Positions 10,117 through 18,609 of a DNA stretch of 64,000 nucleotides are shown in pieces. Each line of letters begins with the position of its first letter. Position 1 is the stretch's first letter. The stretch comes from DASQHW01 sp038238245 (GTDB lineage: Bacteria > Actinomycetota > Acidimicrobiia > IMCC26256 > PALSA-610). Under the pieces are notes generated by a model, which had not been told where the DNA came from, did not search any database, and saw only the letters and a program-made list of their open reading frames with translations. The stretch is from positions 62,001 through 126,000 of the forward strand of contig JBBRXX010000004.1 in the NCBI GenBank assembly GCA_038238245.1, read 5' to 3'. The position numbers and the translations under genes were made by a program.

Positions 10117-10891
10117 GACGATGGACATCAGTGCCGAACAAGCCGACGTGAGCGTGCCCACGTCCGCGCCGACCTTTCGGGAGACGGTACGACGCCTCAG
10201 CCGCGCGCAGAAGAGCGCCAAGGGTGGACAGGCATACTCCGTCTACGTCAATCGGAAGCTCGGCCGGCTCGCCGCCGCAGCCGCGCACCATGCCGCACTC
10301 ACTCCGAACACCGTGACGGTCATCAGCGCGGCATTCTCGTTCGCCGGGGTCGCCGTCATCGCGCTCGTGGGCGGATGGGGTGCTGCGAGCGCGGCACCTC
10401 TCCTCGCATTGGGCTACGCATTGGACGCCGCCGACGGTCAGCTCGCGCGTCTCCGGGGCGGCGGGTCGCTCGCGGGCGAATGGCTCGACCACATGATCGA
10501 CTCCGTCAAGATCACCGCGGTGCATCTCGCCGTGCTCGTGCACCTGTTCCGCTTCACCGATCTCGGCACGAAGTGGTTCCTCGTACCTCTCGGATTCACG
10601 ATCGTCTCGGTTGCGTTGTTCTTTGCCCAGCTCCTGAACGAACAGCTGCGCCGTCACCGGCAGCTTGGCGCGCGTGCCGCGAGCGCGGGACCTGCAACGC
10701 CATTGCTCCTCTTCCTGAAGCTTCCTCACGACTACGGCATCCTTTGTTGGATGCTCGTGCTCCTGGGCTCGCCCCATGTGATGATTCGTGCCTACACGTT
10801 CTTGTTCGCGTTCAACGCCGCGTATCTCGCCCTCGCGCTCGTGAAATGGTTCCGCGAGATGCGCGCGCTCGACATGGCGGACTCGCGATGA
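10106..10891 (+). CDS. CDP-alcohol phosphatidyltransferase family membrane protein
   Basis: The 261-residue membrane protein carries an exact CDP-alcohol phosphotransferase motif, DGx2ARx8Gx3Dx3D, at about 110-132 (DGQLAR...GEWLDHMID). Enzymes of this family move a phospho-alcohol or phosphatidyl group from a CDP-linked donor to a polyol or lipid acceptor, using Mg2+ bound by the aspartates. Several hydrophobic segments follow. ATG codons at 10100, 10106 and 10121 are all in frame and all sit at or near the end of the preceding gene; 10106 is a compromise. The next gene overlaps by ATGA. Its place in a polysaccharide operon suggests phospho-alcohol decoration of the glycan or a dedicated lipid anchor rather than housekeeping phospholipid synthesis, but that is inference. 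Confidence 0.85.
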   Translation: MAPKTMDISAEQADVSVPTSAPTFRETVRRLSRAQKSAKGGQAYSVYVNRKLGRLAAAAAHHAALTPNTVTVISAAFSFAGVAVIALVGGWGAASAAPLLALGYALDAADGQLARLRGGGSLAGEWLDHMIDSVKITAVHLAVLVHLFRFTDLGTKWFLVPLGFTIVSVALFFAQLLNEQLRRHRQLGARAASAGPATPLLLFLKLPHDYGILCWMLVLLGSPHVMIRAYTFLFAFNAAYLALALVKWFREMRALDMADSR

Positions 10892-11478
10892 GCCGGCGTC
10901 CGATCGTCGGCGCATGCGTGCTGTGCACGCTCGTGATCGTCGTGGCCGGTTGTAGCGACAGCAGCAAAGGCACAAACGCCACGAGCGCTGACAAGCCCGC
11001 CGCAACATCGACATCGCCATCGACAACGTCAAAGAATGTCAAACCTGGCAACGGCACGCCCACCACGATGACGACTGGAGTCGCATCCCGGACACTTCGC
11101 CCCGTCGGCGTAGGTGTCCCTGCCGAGCTCGCGCGCAACCTCTTCGCAAGTGTCACGCGCGTCGCGTTGACGACGCTGACGGCGGAAGCGCCGGGCGAGA
11201 CGTCCGGACCGGGCGTGTTCGTCACGGTAACCATCCGAAACGATACGGACGCGCAAGTCGACCTGAACGGGCTCGCGGTCAATGCGCACTATGGGAACCG
11301 CATTCCCGCGGCACCGGTCCGTTCTGTCGCCGCCGCACTCGAGGGTCCGCTTGCTCCCGGCGCGAGCAAGTCGGCGCGTTACGCGTTTCGCGTACCAAAA
11401 GATCAGGTCGGATCGGTTCGCGTCGACATACAACACTCGGCCGCGCCGAACATCGTCATCGTCGACGCCGGCAAGTAA
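10888..11478 (+). CDS. Small lipoprotein with DUF4352-like beta domain
   Basis: The 196-residue product begins with a signal peptide ending in the lipobox VVAGC (Cys about 20), so it should be lipid-anchored outside the membrane. A Ser/Thr/Pro-rich linker (about 22-70) leads to a beta-rich domain with VFVTVTIRNDTDAQVDLNG, which resembles DUF4352/telokin-like immunoglobulin folds. It is translationally coupled (ATGA) to the CDP-alcohol phosphatidyltransferase and closes the operon. Its role is unknown; a structural or chaperone part in assembling the polymer at the surface is possible. Confidence 0.75.
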   Translation: MSRRPIVGACVLCTLVIVVAGCSDSSKGTNATSADKPAATSTSPSTTSKNVKPGNGTPTTMTTGVASRTLRPVGVGVPAELARNLFASVTRVALTTLTAEAPGETSGPGVFVTVTIRNDTDAQVDLNGLAVNAHYGNRIPAAPVRSVAAALEGPLAPGASKSARYAFRVPKDQVGSVRVDIQHSAAPNIVIVDAGK

Positions 11479-11635
11479 CGCCGCAGTCAACACGGGAATC
11501 TCGTTCGGCAATGTTCAATGCGGTCGCGCGCGTCTCGAAGTTTGACCGATTCGCGTTGCGCCGAGCGAGACACGACCCGTCGTCTTCGCTAACTTGCGCG
11601 AGTCCTGGGTGGGAGCGACCCGATTCACGGGTAGG

Positions 11636-11658
11636 GATCCGTTCGCCGTTCACGGATC
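11636..11658. promoter_or_regulatory. Inverted repeat upstream of the beta-helix gene
   Basis: GATCCG (11636-11641) and CGGATC (11653-11658) form a perfect six-base inverted repeat with an 11-base loop, in the 268-base gap between the lipoprotein gene and the beta-helix gene. There is no T-run, so it is not a classical terminator. It could be an operator or a weak leader hairpin; chance is also possible at this GC content. Confidence 0.25.
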
Positions 11659-11746
11659 GAGCGTCGCGTGATCGATGCGCACGAATGCGCCGCCGCGACG
11701 TCGTGCGATTGAAGCGACCATTCCAGCGCCCCGATCAAGGAGTTCG

Positions 11747-14158
11747 ATGCCGCGTCTCGCCGTCAGGACGAAGCGACCGTGGGGTCGTATCAATCGAGTC
11801 GTCATTCTCTTGTTGGCCACGTTCGGTACGGCGGCCTTGGTAGGAATACCCGCGACGATTGCCGGAGGTGTAAACGGCAAGGCCGGTACAACGGTGGGCG
11901 CGGCCCGTTACGCAGTGCCGGCGCGGGCCATTGTCGTGTCGCGTTCCGGAAGGGACTCGGCCGCCGGCACGCGTTCGGCGCCACTGCGCACGCTCACACA
12001 CGCCGTCGCAGTTGCGCCGGCCGGAGCCACGATCGTGTTGCGCGGAGGCTCGTATCACGAGTCGGTCGTCATCCCGTCGACGAAGCGCCTGACAATTCAG
12101 GCGTGGCCGGGCGAAGCGGTATGGCTCGACGGGTCGGTACCGGTGACCGGCTGGGCGTCGTCGGGCCGCTTGTGGACCAAGACCGGCTGGAAGGTGAAGT
12201 TCGACGCGTCACCGACCTATACGCGCGGCGCCGCCGACAACACCGGTGCCAACTGGGGATTCGTGGATCCGAGCCATCCCATGGCGGCGCATCCCGATCA
12301 GGTGTGGATCAACGGTGCCCCGCAGCGCCAGGTGCGCTCGAAGGCGACGGTGGTGCCGGGCACGTTCTACGTGGACTACGCGGCCGGTCACCTCTGGCTC
12401 GGTTCGAACCCGAGGGGCAAGGCGGTCCGGGCAAGCGACCTCGTGCGAGCCCTCATGATCCGCTCGGCCGGCAGCGTGGTACGGGGCGTGGGGGTCCGTC
12501 GCTTCGCGCCTTCGGTTCCCGATATGGGCGCAGTGACCGTCGAGAACAACGGCGTGCTGATCGAAAAGGTGGCGATCACCGACTCGGCGACGACGGGTCT
12601 GCATGTCGGATCCGGAACGACGACCTCAGGGGTGGTCATCCGCAATGTGCGCGTCTCACGAAGTGGGATGTTGGGCATCAACGCGTCGTACGCCGACCAC
12701 CTCACGCTCGACCACGTCGTGTCCGTGAACAACAACACGGAGCACTTCAACACCTCTCCGGTGTCGGGCGGCGTGAAGATCGGCCGGACGCGCGGCATCA
12801 CCGTGCGCAACAGCGTGTTCAGTCACAACGACGGGCCCGGCTTGTGGGTCGATGAGTCGTCGTACGACACGACGGTCACGAACAGCGCCATGAACCACAA
12901 CGCGAAGCACGGCATCTCGCTCGAGATCTCCGCCAAAGCAGTCGTCGCGAACAACACCGTCGTGGACAACGGCGGCTACGGGATCAAGGTCAACAACACC
13001 AGCAATGTGACGATCGTGCACAACGGGTTCTGGGCCAACGATCGAAGCATCAATATCGTGCAGGACTCGCGCCTCCCGACGAGCGCAAGCACCTCCGGCC
13101 GTGACAAACGCCAGCGGTTCCCGGATCCGACGATGACGTGGCGGATTGGGCCGGTGCATGTCGCGAGCAATGTCCTTGCCGCCCAGAAGTCCGGGAACTG
13201 CATGTTGTGCGTCGAGGATTACACCCAAGCGCGGAGCGCGAAGCAGATCGGCGTGACCGCGAACGGCGACGTCTACGTGCGGCCCAATGCCTCGCGACCG
13301 ACCTACCTCGTCGTGTGGTCCCGTGGTCGCGGGAACCCTGCCGTGTACTCCAACCTCACGAGCTTTCGCGCGGCGACCGGTCAGGAAAGGTCGGGCAAGC
13401 TGATCAGAGGAGCGGGGAGCGCGCCTGGCCCGAAGCCCGCCCCGACGCCGGGTCCCAAGCCCGGCCCGACGCCTGTACCGACGCCCGGCCCGACGCCTGG
13501 ACCCGAGCCGGCCGCCGCGCAGGCGACGGACGCGTTCGGTCGCACGGTCACGCGCGGTCTGCGCAATGCGGATGTCGGTGGTGCGTGGACCGTGTCGGGC
13601 GCGTCGTCGAGCTTCTCGGTCGCCAACGGTGCGGGTCGAATCCAGGGTGCGGTTGCGCACAACCGCGCGGCCTATCTCACGGGCGTCCGGCACGCGGAGA
13701 TCGACCTCACGACTGATGTCGCGCTGCAAGGCACCGCGAGTGGCGGCGGTGCGTACGTCTCGCTGATCGGCCGGCGAGTGTCGGACGGCAACGACTACCG
13801 GCTCAAGGTGCGGTACATGACCGGCGGCATCGTGGTGGTCTACCTGGTTCGCACGGTGGGCGGCACCGAGACCGTCCTTGCGACGACGGAGGTTGCGGGT
13901 CTGCACGTCGCTCCCGGCGATGTGCTGCGCGCGCGATTCGTGCTCGCCGGCACCGGCACGACGACGCTGCGAGCGAAGGTGTGGCGTCGGCAGAGCCCGG
14001 AGCCGCAGTCGTGGCTGTTGACCAGTACCGACGCGAGTCCCGCCGTACTTCGGAAGGCCGGCGACGTCGGGATCCTCATGTACGTCTCGCATTCGTGGGT
14101 CGGTGCCGCCCCTGCGATCACGATCGACAACTTCGGGGTCGCCGCGCCGACCGGTTGA
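11747..14158 (+). CDS. Secreted right-handed parallel beta-helix protein with lectin-like C-terminal module
   Basis: The 803-residue protein has an N-terminal hydrophobic export segment (about 17-38). It is followed by a DUF1565/pectate-lyase-like region opening with a PLRTLTHAVAVAPAGATIVL motif and a long beta-helix of N-rich turns (about 230-440). A Pro-rich GPKPxPTP linker (about 560-590) joins a C-terminal module (about 600-800) with NDYRLKVRYMTGG and LRAKVWRRQ. The same module occurs twice in the giant PKD protein at 1-6055. Beta-helix folds commonly bind, cleave or epimerise polysaccharides, and the position beside the first polysaccharide operon fits, but no lyase active site is recognisable. 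ATG 11747 is chosen because AAGGAG lies just upstream; an in-frame start at 11675 would add an unlikely leader. The 3' end overlaps the convergent glycosyltransferase gene by 41 bases. Confidence 0.85.
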   Translation: MPRLAVRTKRPWGRINRVVILLLATFGTAALVGIPATIAGGVNGKAGTTVGAARYAVPARAIVVSRSGRDSAAGTRSAPLRTLTHAVAVAPAGATIVLRGGSYHESVVIPSTKRLTIQAWPGEAVWLDGSVPVTGWASSGRLWTKTGWKVKFDASPTYTRGAADNTGANWGFVDPSHPMAAHPDQVWINGAPQRQVRSKATVVPGTFYVDYAAGHLWLGSNPRGKAVRASDLVRALMIRSAGSVVRGVGVRRFAPSVPDMGAVTVENNGVLIEKVAITDSATTGLHVGSGTTTSGVVIRNVRVSRSGMLGINASYADHLTLDHVVSVNNNTEHFNTSPVSGGVKIGRTRGITVRNSVFSHNDGPGLWVDESSYDTTVTNSAMNHNAKHGISLEISAKAVVANNTVVDNGGYGIKVNNTSNVTIVHNGFWANDRSINIVQDSRLPTSASTSGRDKRQRFPDPTMTWRIGPVHVASNVLAAQKSGNCMLCVEDYTQARSAKQIGVTANGDVYVRPNASRPTYLVVWSRGRGNPAVYSNLTSFRAATGQERSGKLIRGAGSAPGPKPAPTPGPKPGPTPVPTPGPTPGPEPAAAQATDAFGRTVTRGLRNADVGGAWTVSGASSSFSVANGAGRIQGAVAHNRAAYLTGVRHAEIDLTTDVALQGTASGGGAYVSLIGRRVSDGNDYRLKVRYMTGGIVVVYLVRTVGGTETVLATTEVAGLHVAPGDVLRARFVLAGTGTTTLRAKVWRRQSPEPQSWLLTSTDASPAVLRKAGDVGILMYVSHSWVGAAPAITIDNFGVAAPTG

Positions 14159-15308
14159 CCCCGTTCACGGTCGCGCGCTGGACGTGCGCGACCGCCGACC
14201 TGTATTCCTCCGGCGCGTGACGATGAGCCGCGCGCGGTGCGTCTGCCAACGCCTGCTCGCGGAATTGACTCCACTGCGTCACGACGCGCGCAACGGCGTC
14301 GGCGATCTCACCCGGCGCCGACGGTGTCACCAGCAGCGCGGCGTCGAAACCGGTGGTTGCTTCGACGAGCCCGCTGATGCGCGTCGCGATCACCGGGCGT
14401 GCGGCAAGGATCGCTTCGACCACCGTGTTGCCGAACGATTCATCCGTCCGTGACGGCACGAGCAGGATGTCGGCATCGGCGAGGTACGGCCAGACCGTCG
14501 GTGCGAAGCCGCAGAAGCGCACGCGGCCGGCGAGTCGCGCGTCGGCCACCTGGAGCCGCAGGTCCTCCTCCACGGCTTCCATTCCGGGAAAGACCGCGCC
14601 GACGATGTCGAGACGCGCGTCGACACCACGTTGTCCCAGCAACCTCACCGCCTCGATGGCGTCGCCGGTTCCTTTGCGTTCGGAGAGACGTCCGAGGTAC
14701 AGGAGGCGTACCGGTCCCTCGAGCGTCGCGCGCGGTGGCTCCACGCTCGGCGGACCGGGTACGCCGTTCACGATGACGACAGCGCGCGCGGCGACGCGCG
14801 GCATCACATCGACCAGCACGCTCAGACTGAACCTGCTGTTCAGGATCAATCGTCTTGCGAGCAACAGCGGGATCGACAACACCTTGCGCACCAGCCGAGG
14901 AGTAGACGCTTCGCCCTCGTGCACGTGGCAGACGACCGGGATCCCGAGACACCGTCCCAGCACCAGCCACAGCGGCTGGATGATGGTGTTGACGTAGATG
15001 ACGTCGGGCCGGACCTCACGAAGGATCCGGAGCTGGGCGGGGAGCGATCGCACCGCGATTCCGAGCAGTCGCAGGGGACCGAGACCGCGGAGGTAGGCCT
15101 TGCGCAGGACCGGGCTCGCCGCCGGGCGCAGTTCCCCACCGCGTTCGGCGATCTCGTCGAGGAGCGGTCCGGTGGGCTGGGGGATCGACACGACGACGCG
15201 CCAACCCAGCGCGAGCATCCCCTCGACGCTCTCCAAGAACATGCGTGAGGCGCCGTAGAGGTCCGCGTTGGGATTGGCGGCGAGCACGGTCGGCGCCGGA
15301 GCGGTCAT
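14118..15308 (-). CDS. Glycosyltransferase family 4 protein
   Basis: The 396-residue protein has the GT-B layout of family 4: an N-terminal acceptor half beginning near PTVLAANPNADLYGASR and a C-terminal donor half with LLYLGRLSERKGTGDAIEA and the E-x7-E region near SFGNTVVEAILAARPVIAT. It most likely transfers a sugar from a nucleotide-sugar donor in the cytoplasm during glycan assembly. ATG 15308 is preferred; the frame stays open to 15467, but that extension has no family resemblance and lies in AT-rich sequence that looks like a promoter. It is a single gene, convergent with and overlapping the beta-helix gene, and divergent from the LPxTG-like gene. Confidence 0.88.
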   Translation of the reverse strand: MTAPAPTVLAANPNADLYGASRMFLESVEGMLALGWRVVVSIPQPTGPLLDEIAERGGELRPAASPVLRKAYLRGLGPLRLLGIAVRSLPAQLRILREVRPDVIYVNTIIQPLWLVLGRCLGIPVVCHVHEGEASTPRLVRKVLSIPLLLARRLILNSRFSLSVLVDVMPRVAARAVVIVNGVPGPPSVEPPRATLEGPVRLLYLGRLSERKGTGDAIEAVRLLGQRGVDARLDIVGAVFPGMEAVEEDLRLQVADARLAGRVRFCGFAPTVWPYLADADILLVPSRTDESFGNTVVEAILAARPVIATRISGLVEATTGFDAALLVTPSAPGEIADAVARVVTQWSQFREQALADAPRAAHRHAPEEYRSAVAHVQRATVNGVNRSARRPRSCRS

Positions 15309-15511
15309 CGGACCGTTCTCACTGTCCACCCAGTTTCTGCCACTGGTACTATTTATCCGTTTTGCCATAGGTCGTGAACCGTATTTTTCCATGAAATCGC
15401 AAATTGTGCTCAAGGTTTCTCGAAGAGTGTGGAAGGGTGCACACGAGAAGCGATCGCGAGGACACATTCCGCGGCGATCGCCAGCGGGCGGTTTGGGAGG
15501 TGCTGGGTCAC
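15309..15511. promoter_or_regulatory. AT-rich divergent promoter region
   Basis: The 203 bases between the divergent glycosyltransferase and LPxTG-like genes contain the most AT-rich stretch nearby (about 15345-15420, with tactattta, gtatttttcc and aaattgt). I cannot fix a single -35/-10 pair. The composition and the divergent arrangement argue that both promoters lie here. Confidence 0.4.
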
Positions 15512-16315
15512 ATGACTACAGGTTCGTCTGATCGAAAGCGTCACGTGCGGACCGGCGCGGGTGTCGCGGGGGCGGTGGTCGCCCACGCCACCACGAGGCG
15601 GGTGACCCGACGGGGCGCAGTGCTGTTGGCGCTCCTCGTCCCCGTGGTCGTCGCGCTCGGGATCATGCCGGCGTCGGCGAACAGCGGGACACTGACCCTC
15701 GGGCAGAACTGCAAGACGTGGCACGCCCGCGTCGTGCTCAACCACGACGTCCGGTCCGACCGGTTGGTGAATGTCGTGACGACGATCCCGGGCACGAAGG
15801 GGATCGGCCGCAGGCACTACGACATGTCGTTCGGTCCGATCTGGTCTGCGAGCGGTCGCGCGCCCGCGAGCGGCACGGTCACGCTCAACATCTACTACCC
15901 GAACGGGCGTCGTGAGTTCACCGAGACCAAGGCGTTGCACGCGCCGCAAGGCTGTGTGACCACGACGACGAAGGCGCCACCGGCGACGGCGCCACGGTCG
16001 ACGGCCGCGCCCACGACCAGCACATCGATCGCCAACCTCGGCTCCACGGTGACCTCGAGCCCGCCGACGGCCCCGCCGTCGACCGTGCGCGAGCGCTCGA
16101 CGGTCAGCCCGTCGGGCGAGATCGTGTCACCTTCGACGAGCATGCCTTCCGCCGTGACGACCGCGGGCGAAGCTGCTGCCGTCGAGGCGGCAAATGCAAA
16201 TGCATTGCCGCTGACCGGCGGTGGTGGCCCGGGACCGGCGATCGGCGTGGTGTCGCTGCTCGGCGGTGCCGTCATGTTGCTGGTGAGCCGCGCTCGCCGA
16301 GGTCGCGCGACCTGA
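15512..16315 (+). CDS. Secreted wall protein with LPxTG-like sorting signal
   Basis: The 267-residue protein has an N-terminal signal peptide (hydrophobic about 35-52, cleavage likely after an ASA near residue 56). A small beta-like domain of about 85 residues contains two cysteines (NCKTWHARVVL and APQGC). A Thr/Ser/Pro-rich stalk follows (about 150-220), then LPLTG at 232-236, a hydrophobic segment and a basic tail RARRGRAT. That tail is the arrangement recognised by sortases, which would link it covalently to the cell wall. No sortase gene is in the window. ATG 15512 is used, with GGGAGG eleven bases upstream. The function of the small domain is unknown. Confidence 0.8.
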   Translation: MTTGSSDRKRHVRTGAGVAGAVVAHATTRRVTRRGAVLLALLVPVVVALGIMPASANSGTLTLGQNCKTWHARVVLNHDVRSDRLVNVVTTIPGTKGIGRRHYDMSFGPIWSASGRAPASGTVTLNIYYPNGRREFTETKALHAPQGCVTTTTKAPPATAPRSTAAPTTSTSIANLGSTVTSSPPTAPPSTVRERSTVSPSGEIVSPSTSMPSAVTTAGEAAAVEAANANALPLTGGGGPGPAIGVVSLLGGAVMLLVSRARRGRAT

Positions 16316-16525
16316 GGTGTGATCCGTAGTACGTCCCACGTTCTCGCGAACGCTGAGCGGCGCGCGTCCGGCCTCGGACTCGTTCTCGTCCTGGCTCCGC
16401 TCGTCGCGCGCACTGGGCGCCGAGCTCCGGCTCGACCCGTGGGTGTGCAACGTCTCGGTGTCTCTTCCGGGAAGGGCCGTAGCCGTCAGCATCAGCGTGG
16501 AGGTCGCCGACTACCGTCGGCTCGA

Positions 16526-17908
16526 ATGTCACTCGCGTCGTTGCTTCTCGAGCATCCGTTCCCGGACGCCGAGCTCCTGCTCCATTCGGTCGCGGTCTCG
16601 ATGAGCGCGGGTGACGCCCGCGCCGAAGCCCGGGAGGTTGCCGAGCAGCTGCGCGCCGCCGGCGTCCAACGCGGCCAGGCCGTCGCCGTCCAGCTGCCGA
16701 ACGATCCGCACACGATCACGACGATGTTCGGGGTCTGGATCGCGGGCGCGGTGTTCGTGCCGATCAACCCGCGATTTCCCGCCGGCGAGGTCTCGCGCAT
16801 CTTGGAGACCGTCCGGCCGGCAATCTTGTTGCGCGATGCCGCGGCCACGCGGCTGGCGGATCCGATCCTGTACGACGGTGACGTCGCGTTGGTCGCGTGG
16901 ACATCGGGGACGACCGGCGCGCCGAAGCCCGTTGCCCACGCGCATTCCTCTTACGTCGAGCTGCTCGATCGTGTGTTGACGCCGTTGCGCGGCACTGGTC
17001 GTGACTCCCGTCGCCCGGTCGCGCCGAACCTCGTGCCGGTGCCGCTCGCGGTCAACGCCGGGATCTACAACGTGCTGTTCGGTTTGCGAGCCGGTGCGGC
17101 GATCGTCGTCATGGACGGCTTCGACACGCGTGTCTTCGCCGATCTCGTCAAACGTTTCGATGTTCGATCCACCGTGTTGCCACCCGCGGCGATGACGATG
17201 CTGGCCGACGACGAGGTGGTGACGGATCTCTCTCCGCTGCGGTTCGTCCGGAGCATCACCGCCCCGCTGTCGGCGCTCCAGGCAGTGCGCTTCGCCGAGA
17301 AGTTCGGGGTCGTCGTGCTCAACGGCTACGGCCAGGTGGAGATCGGCGAGGTGATCGGGTGGACGGCGGCCGACGCGCGTGAGCACCCCGAGAAGCTCGG
17401 TGCCGTGGGCCGGCCGCATCCGGGCGTCGCAGTGAAGCTTGTCGACGTCGAACATGACATCGGGCGTCTGTTCGTGCGGCCACCGTCGACCGCCACGGCG
17501 CTCGATCCGCAGCGCGTCGATCCCGACGGCTACGTCGACACCGGCGACCTCGCGCGTGTCGACGACGATGGGTTCGTCTGGATCGAAGGCCGGGCCGGCG
17601 ACGTGATCAACCGGGGCGGCAACAAGGTGTTCCCGGAACAGGTGGAGGAAGTGCTGCGGCTCGCGGCCGGTGTCAGCGATGCCGCGGTCGTCGGCGTGCC
17701 CGACGCGCGGCTCGGCGAGGTGCCGGTCGCCTTCGTCGTGACGAATCGCGACACGAGTGACGAGGAGCTACGCGGTCTCTGCCGCGAACATCTGGCGCCC
17801 TACAAGACACCGGTCGCGTTCCATCGTGTCGACGCGTTGCCGCGCAGCGAGGTCGGCAAGGTCCTGCGGAGAGAGCTCCGGTCCACGCTCGACGCGCCCG
17901 ACGGTTGA
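16526..17908 (+). CDS. AMP-forming acyl-CoA synthetase (short N-terminus)
   Basis: This 460-residue ANL-superfamily enzyme should activate a carboxylic acid to its CoA ester through an acyl-AMP. Visible motifs are the P-loop ALVAWTSGTTGAPKPVAH, GYGQVEIGE, DTGDLARVDDDGFVWIEGRAGD split by the hinge region, NRGGNKVFPEQVEE, and the C-terminal catalytic lysine in SEVGKVLRREL. It is shorter than most family members, because the usual 40-60 residue N-terminal segment is reduced. The frame is open back to 16319, but that extension does not look like the family, so ATG 16526 is used; the 16316-16525 gap holds nothing I recognise. It may feed the beta-oxidation genes at 19379-27895, though it is not in the same operon. 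Confidence 0.85.
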   Translation: MSLASLLLEHPFPDAELLLHSVAVSMSAGDARAEAREVAEQLRAAGVQRGQAVAVQLPNDPHTITTMFGVWIAGAVFVPINPRFPAGEVSRILETVRPAILLRDAAATRLADPILYDGDVALVAWTSGTTGAPKPVAHAHSSYVELLDRVLTPLRGTGRDSRRPVAPNLVPVPLAVNAGIYNVLFGLRAGAAIVVMDGFDTRVFADLVKRFDVRSTVLPPAAMTMLADDEVVTDLSPLRFVRSITAPLSALQAVRFAEKFGVVVLNGYGQVEIGEVIGWTAADAREHPEKLGAVGRPHPGVAVKLVDVEHDIGRLFVRPPSTATALDPQRVDPDGYVDTGDLARVDDDGFVWIEGRAGDVINRGGNKVFPEQVEEVLRLAAGVSDAAVVGVPDARLGEVPVAFVVTNRDTSDEELRGLCREHLAPYKTPVAFHRVDALPRSEVGKVLRRELRSTLDAPDG

Positions 17909-17928
17909 CGCCGACGCGTCATCGCGTG

Positions 17929-18609
17929 TCAGCAGCGCGTACGCCTCGGCCGCAACAATGGCGATGGCAAGCCCGGCGGGTCGCCGGGCAACGCAGGCGG
18001 GGTGAAGACCGTGTCCGGCGAGACGCGGATCCGAGTGGGCGGTGTCGTGTGCCTCGTGGTCGGTGTGGTGGTCGGAGGACGCGTCGTCGTGGTTGTCGGC
18101 GGAGGCGGAGGCAACGTCGTGGTCGTGGTCGTCGTCGTCGTGGTCGTCTCGGGCGTCGGTTCGGTGGTGGTCGTGTCGAGGAGCGGGAGCGGGAGCGGGA
18201 GCGCATGAAATGCCGTCAGGTTCGCGGAGGTGAGTCGCGCGAACGCGTGGCACTGCGAGGTGATCGGCGGTGCAGGTGGTGGCGCGGCGCTCTTCCGGGG
18301 CGCCGATGCACGATCGCGATGCTTCGGAGGGGGGACCGTGTCCTTGCTCCGCACCGGCGCTCGAGGAATGCTGGCCTGCGTGGCGACCTGAAGGCTCGTT
18401 TCGCCACCGTCGCCACCGGAAAGGCCGATGCCGGCCGCGGTGAGCGCGACGACGAGACACCCGCAAATCGTGAGGACGAGCTGGCGTCTCCGACGCTGCC
18501 CCCGCCGTTCCGCGCCGACCCTGGTCGCGTACTCGTAGATCTCACGGGCGTCGAAGGGCGCAGGAAGGGACACATCCCACGGATCCGGATGCTCCGGCGT
18601 GTCGGTCAT
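17929..18609 (-). CDS. Single-pass membrane protein, candidate anti-sigma partner, with Thr/Pro-rich tail
   Basis: The 226-residue protein has a cytoplasmic N-terminus of about 45 residues, one membrane segment (about 46-66) and an outer region that becomes almost pure Thr/Pro (about 140-190). It overlaps the sigma-factor gene by ATGA, the usual arrangement of an anti-sigma factor. The zinc-anti-sigma HxxxCxxC motif is absent, so the assignment rests on gene order and topology. The Thr/Pro tail could span the wall or be glycosylated. Its 3' end converges on the acyl-CoA synthetase gene with a 20-base gap. Confidence 0.6.
   Translation of the reverse strand: MTDTPEHPDPWDVSLPAPFDAREIYEYATRVGAERRGQRRRRQLVLTICGCLVVALTAAGIGLSGGDGGETSLQVATQASIPRAPVRSKDTVPPPKHRDRASAPRKSAAPPPAPPITSQCHAFARLTSANLTAFHALPLPLPLLDTTTTEPTPETTTTTTTTTTTLPPPPPTTTTTRPPTTTPTTRHTTPPTRIRVSPDTVFTPPALPGDPPGLPSPLLRPRRTRC

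Noticed and set aside
16316..16525. Possible remnant coding sequence before the acyl-CoA synthetase
   Set aside because: One frame gives a few dozen plausible-looking residues, but there is no start codon, ribosome site or recognisable family, and the stretch is short.
18040..18200. Simple-sequence tract (ggtggtcgt-type repeats)
   Set aside because: It is the antisense view of the Thr/Pro-rich tail codons of the membrane protein at 17929-18609 and not an independent repeat element.
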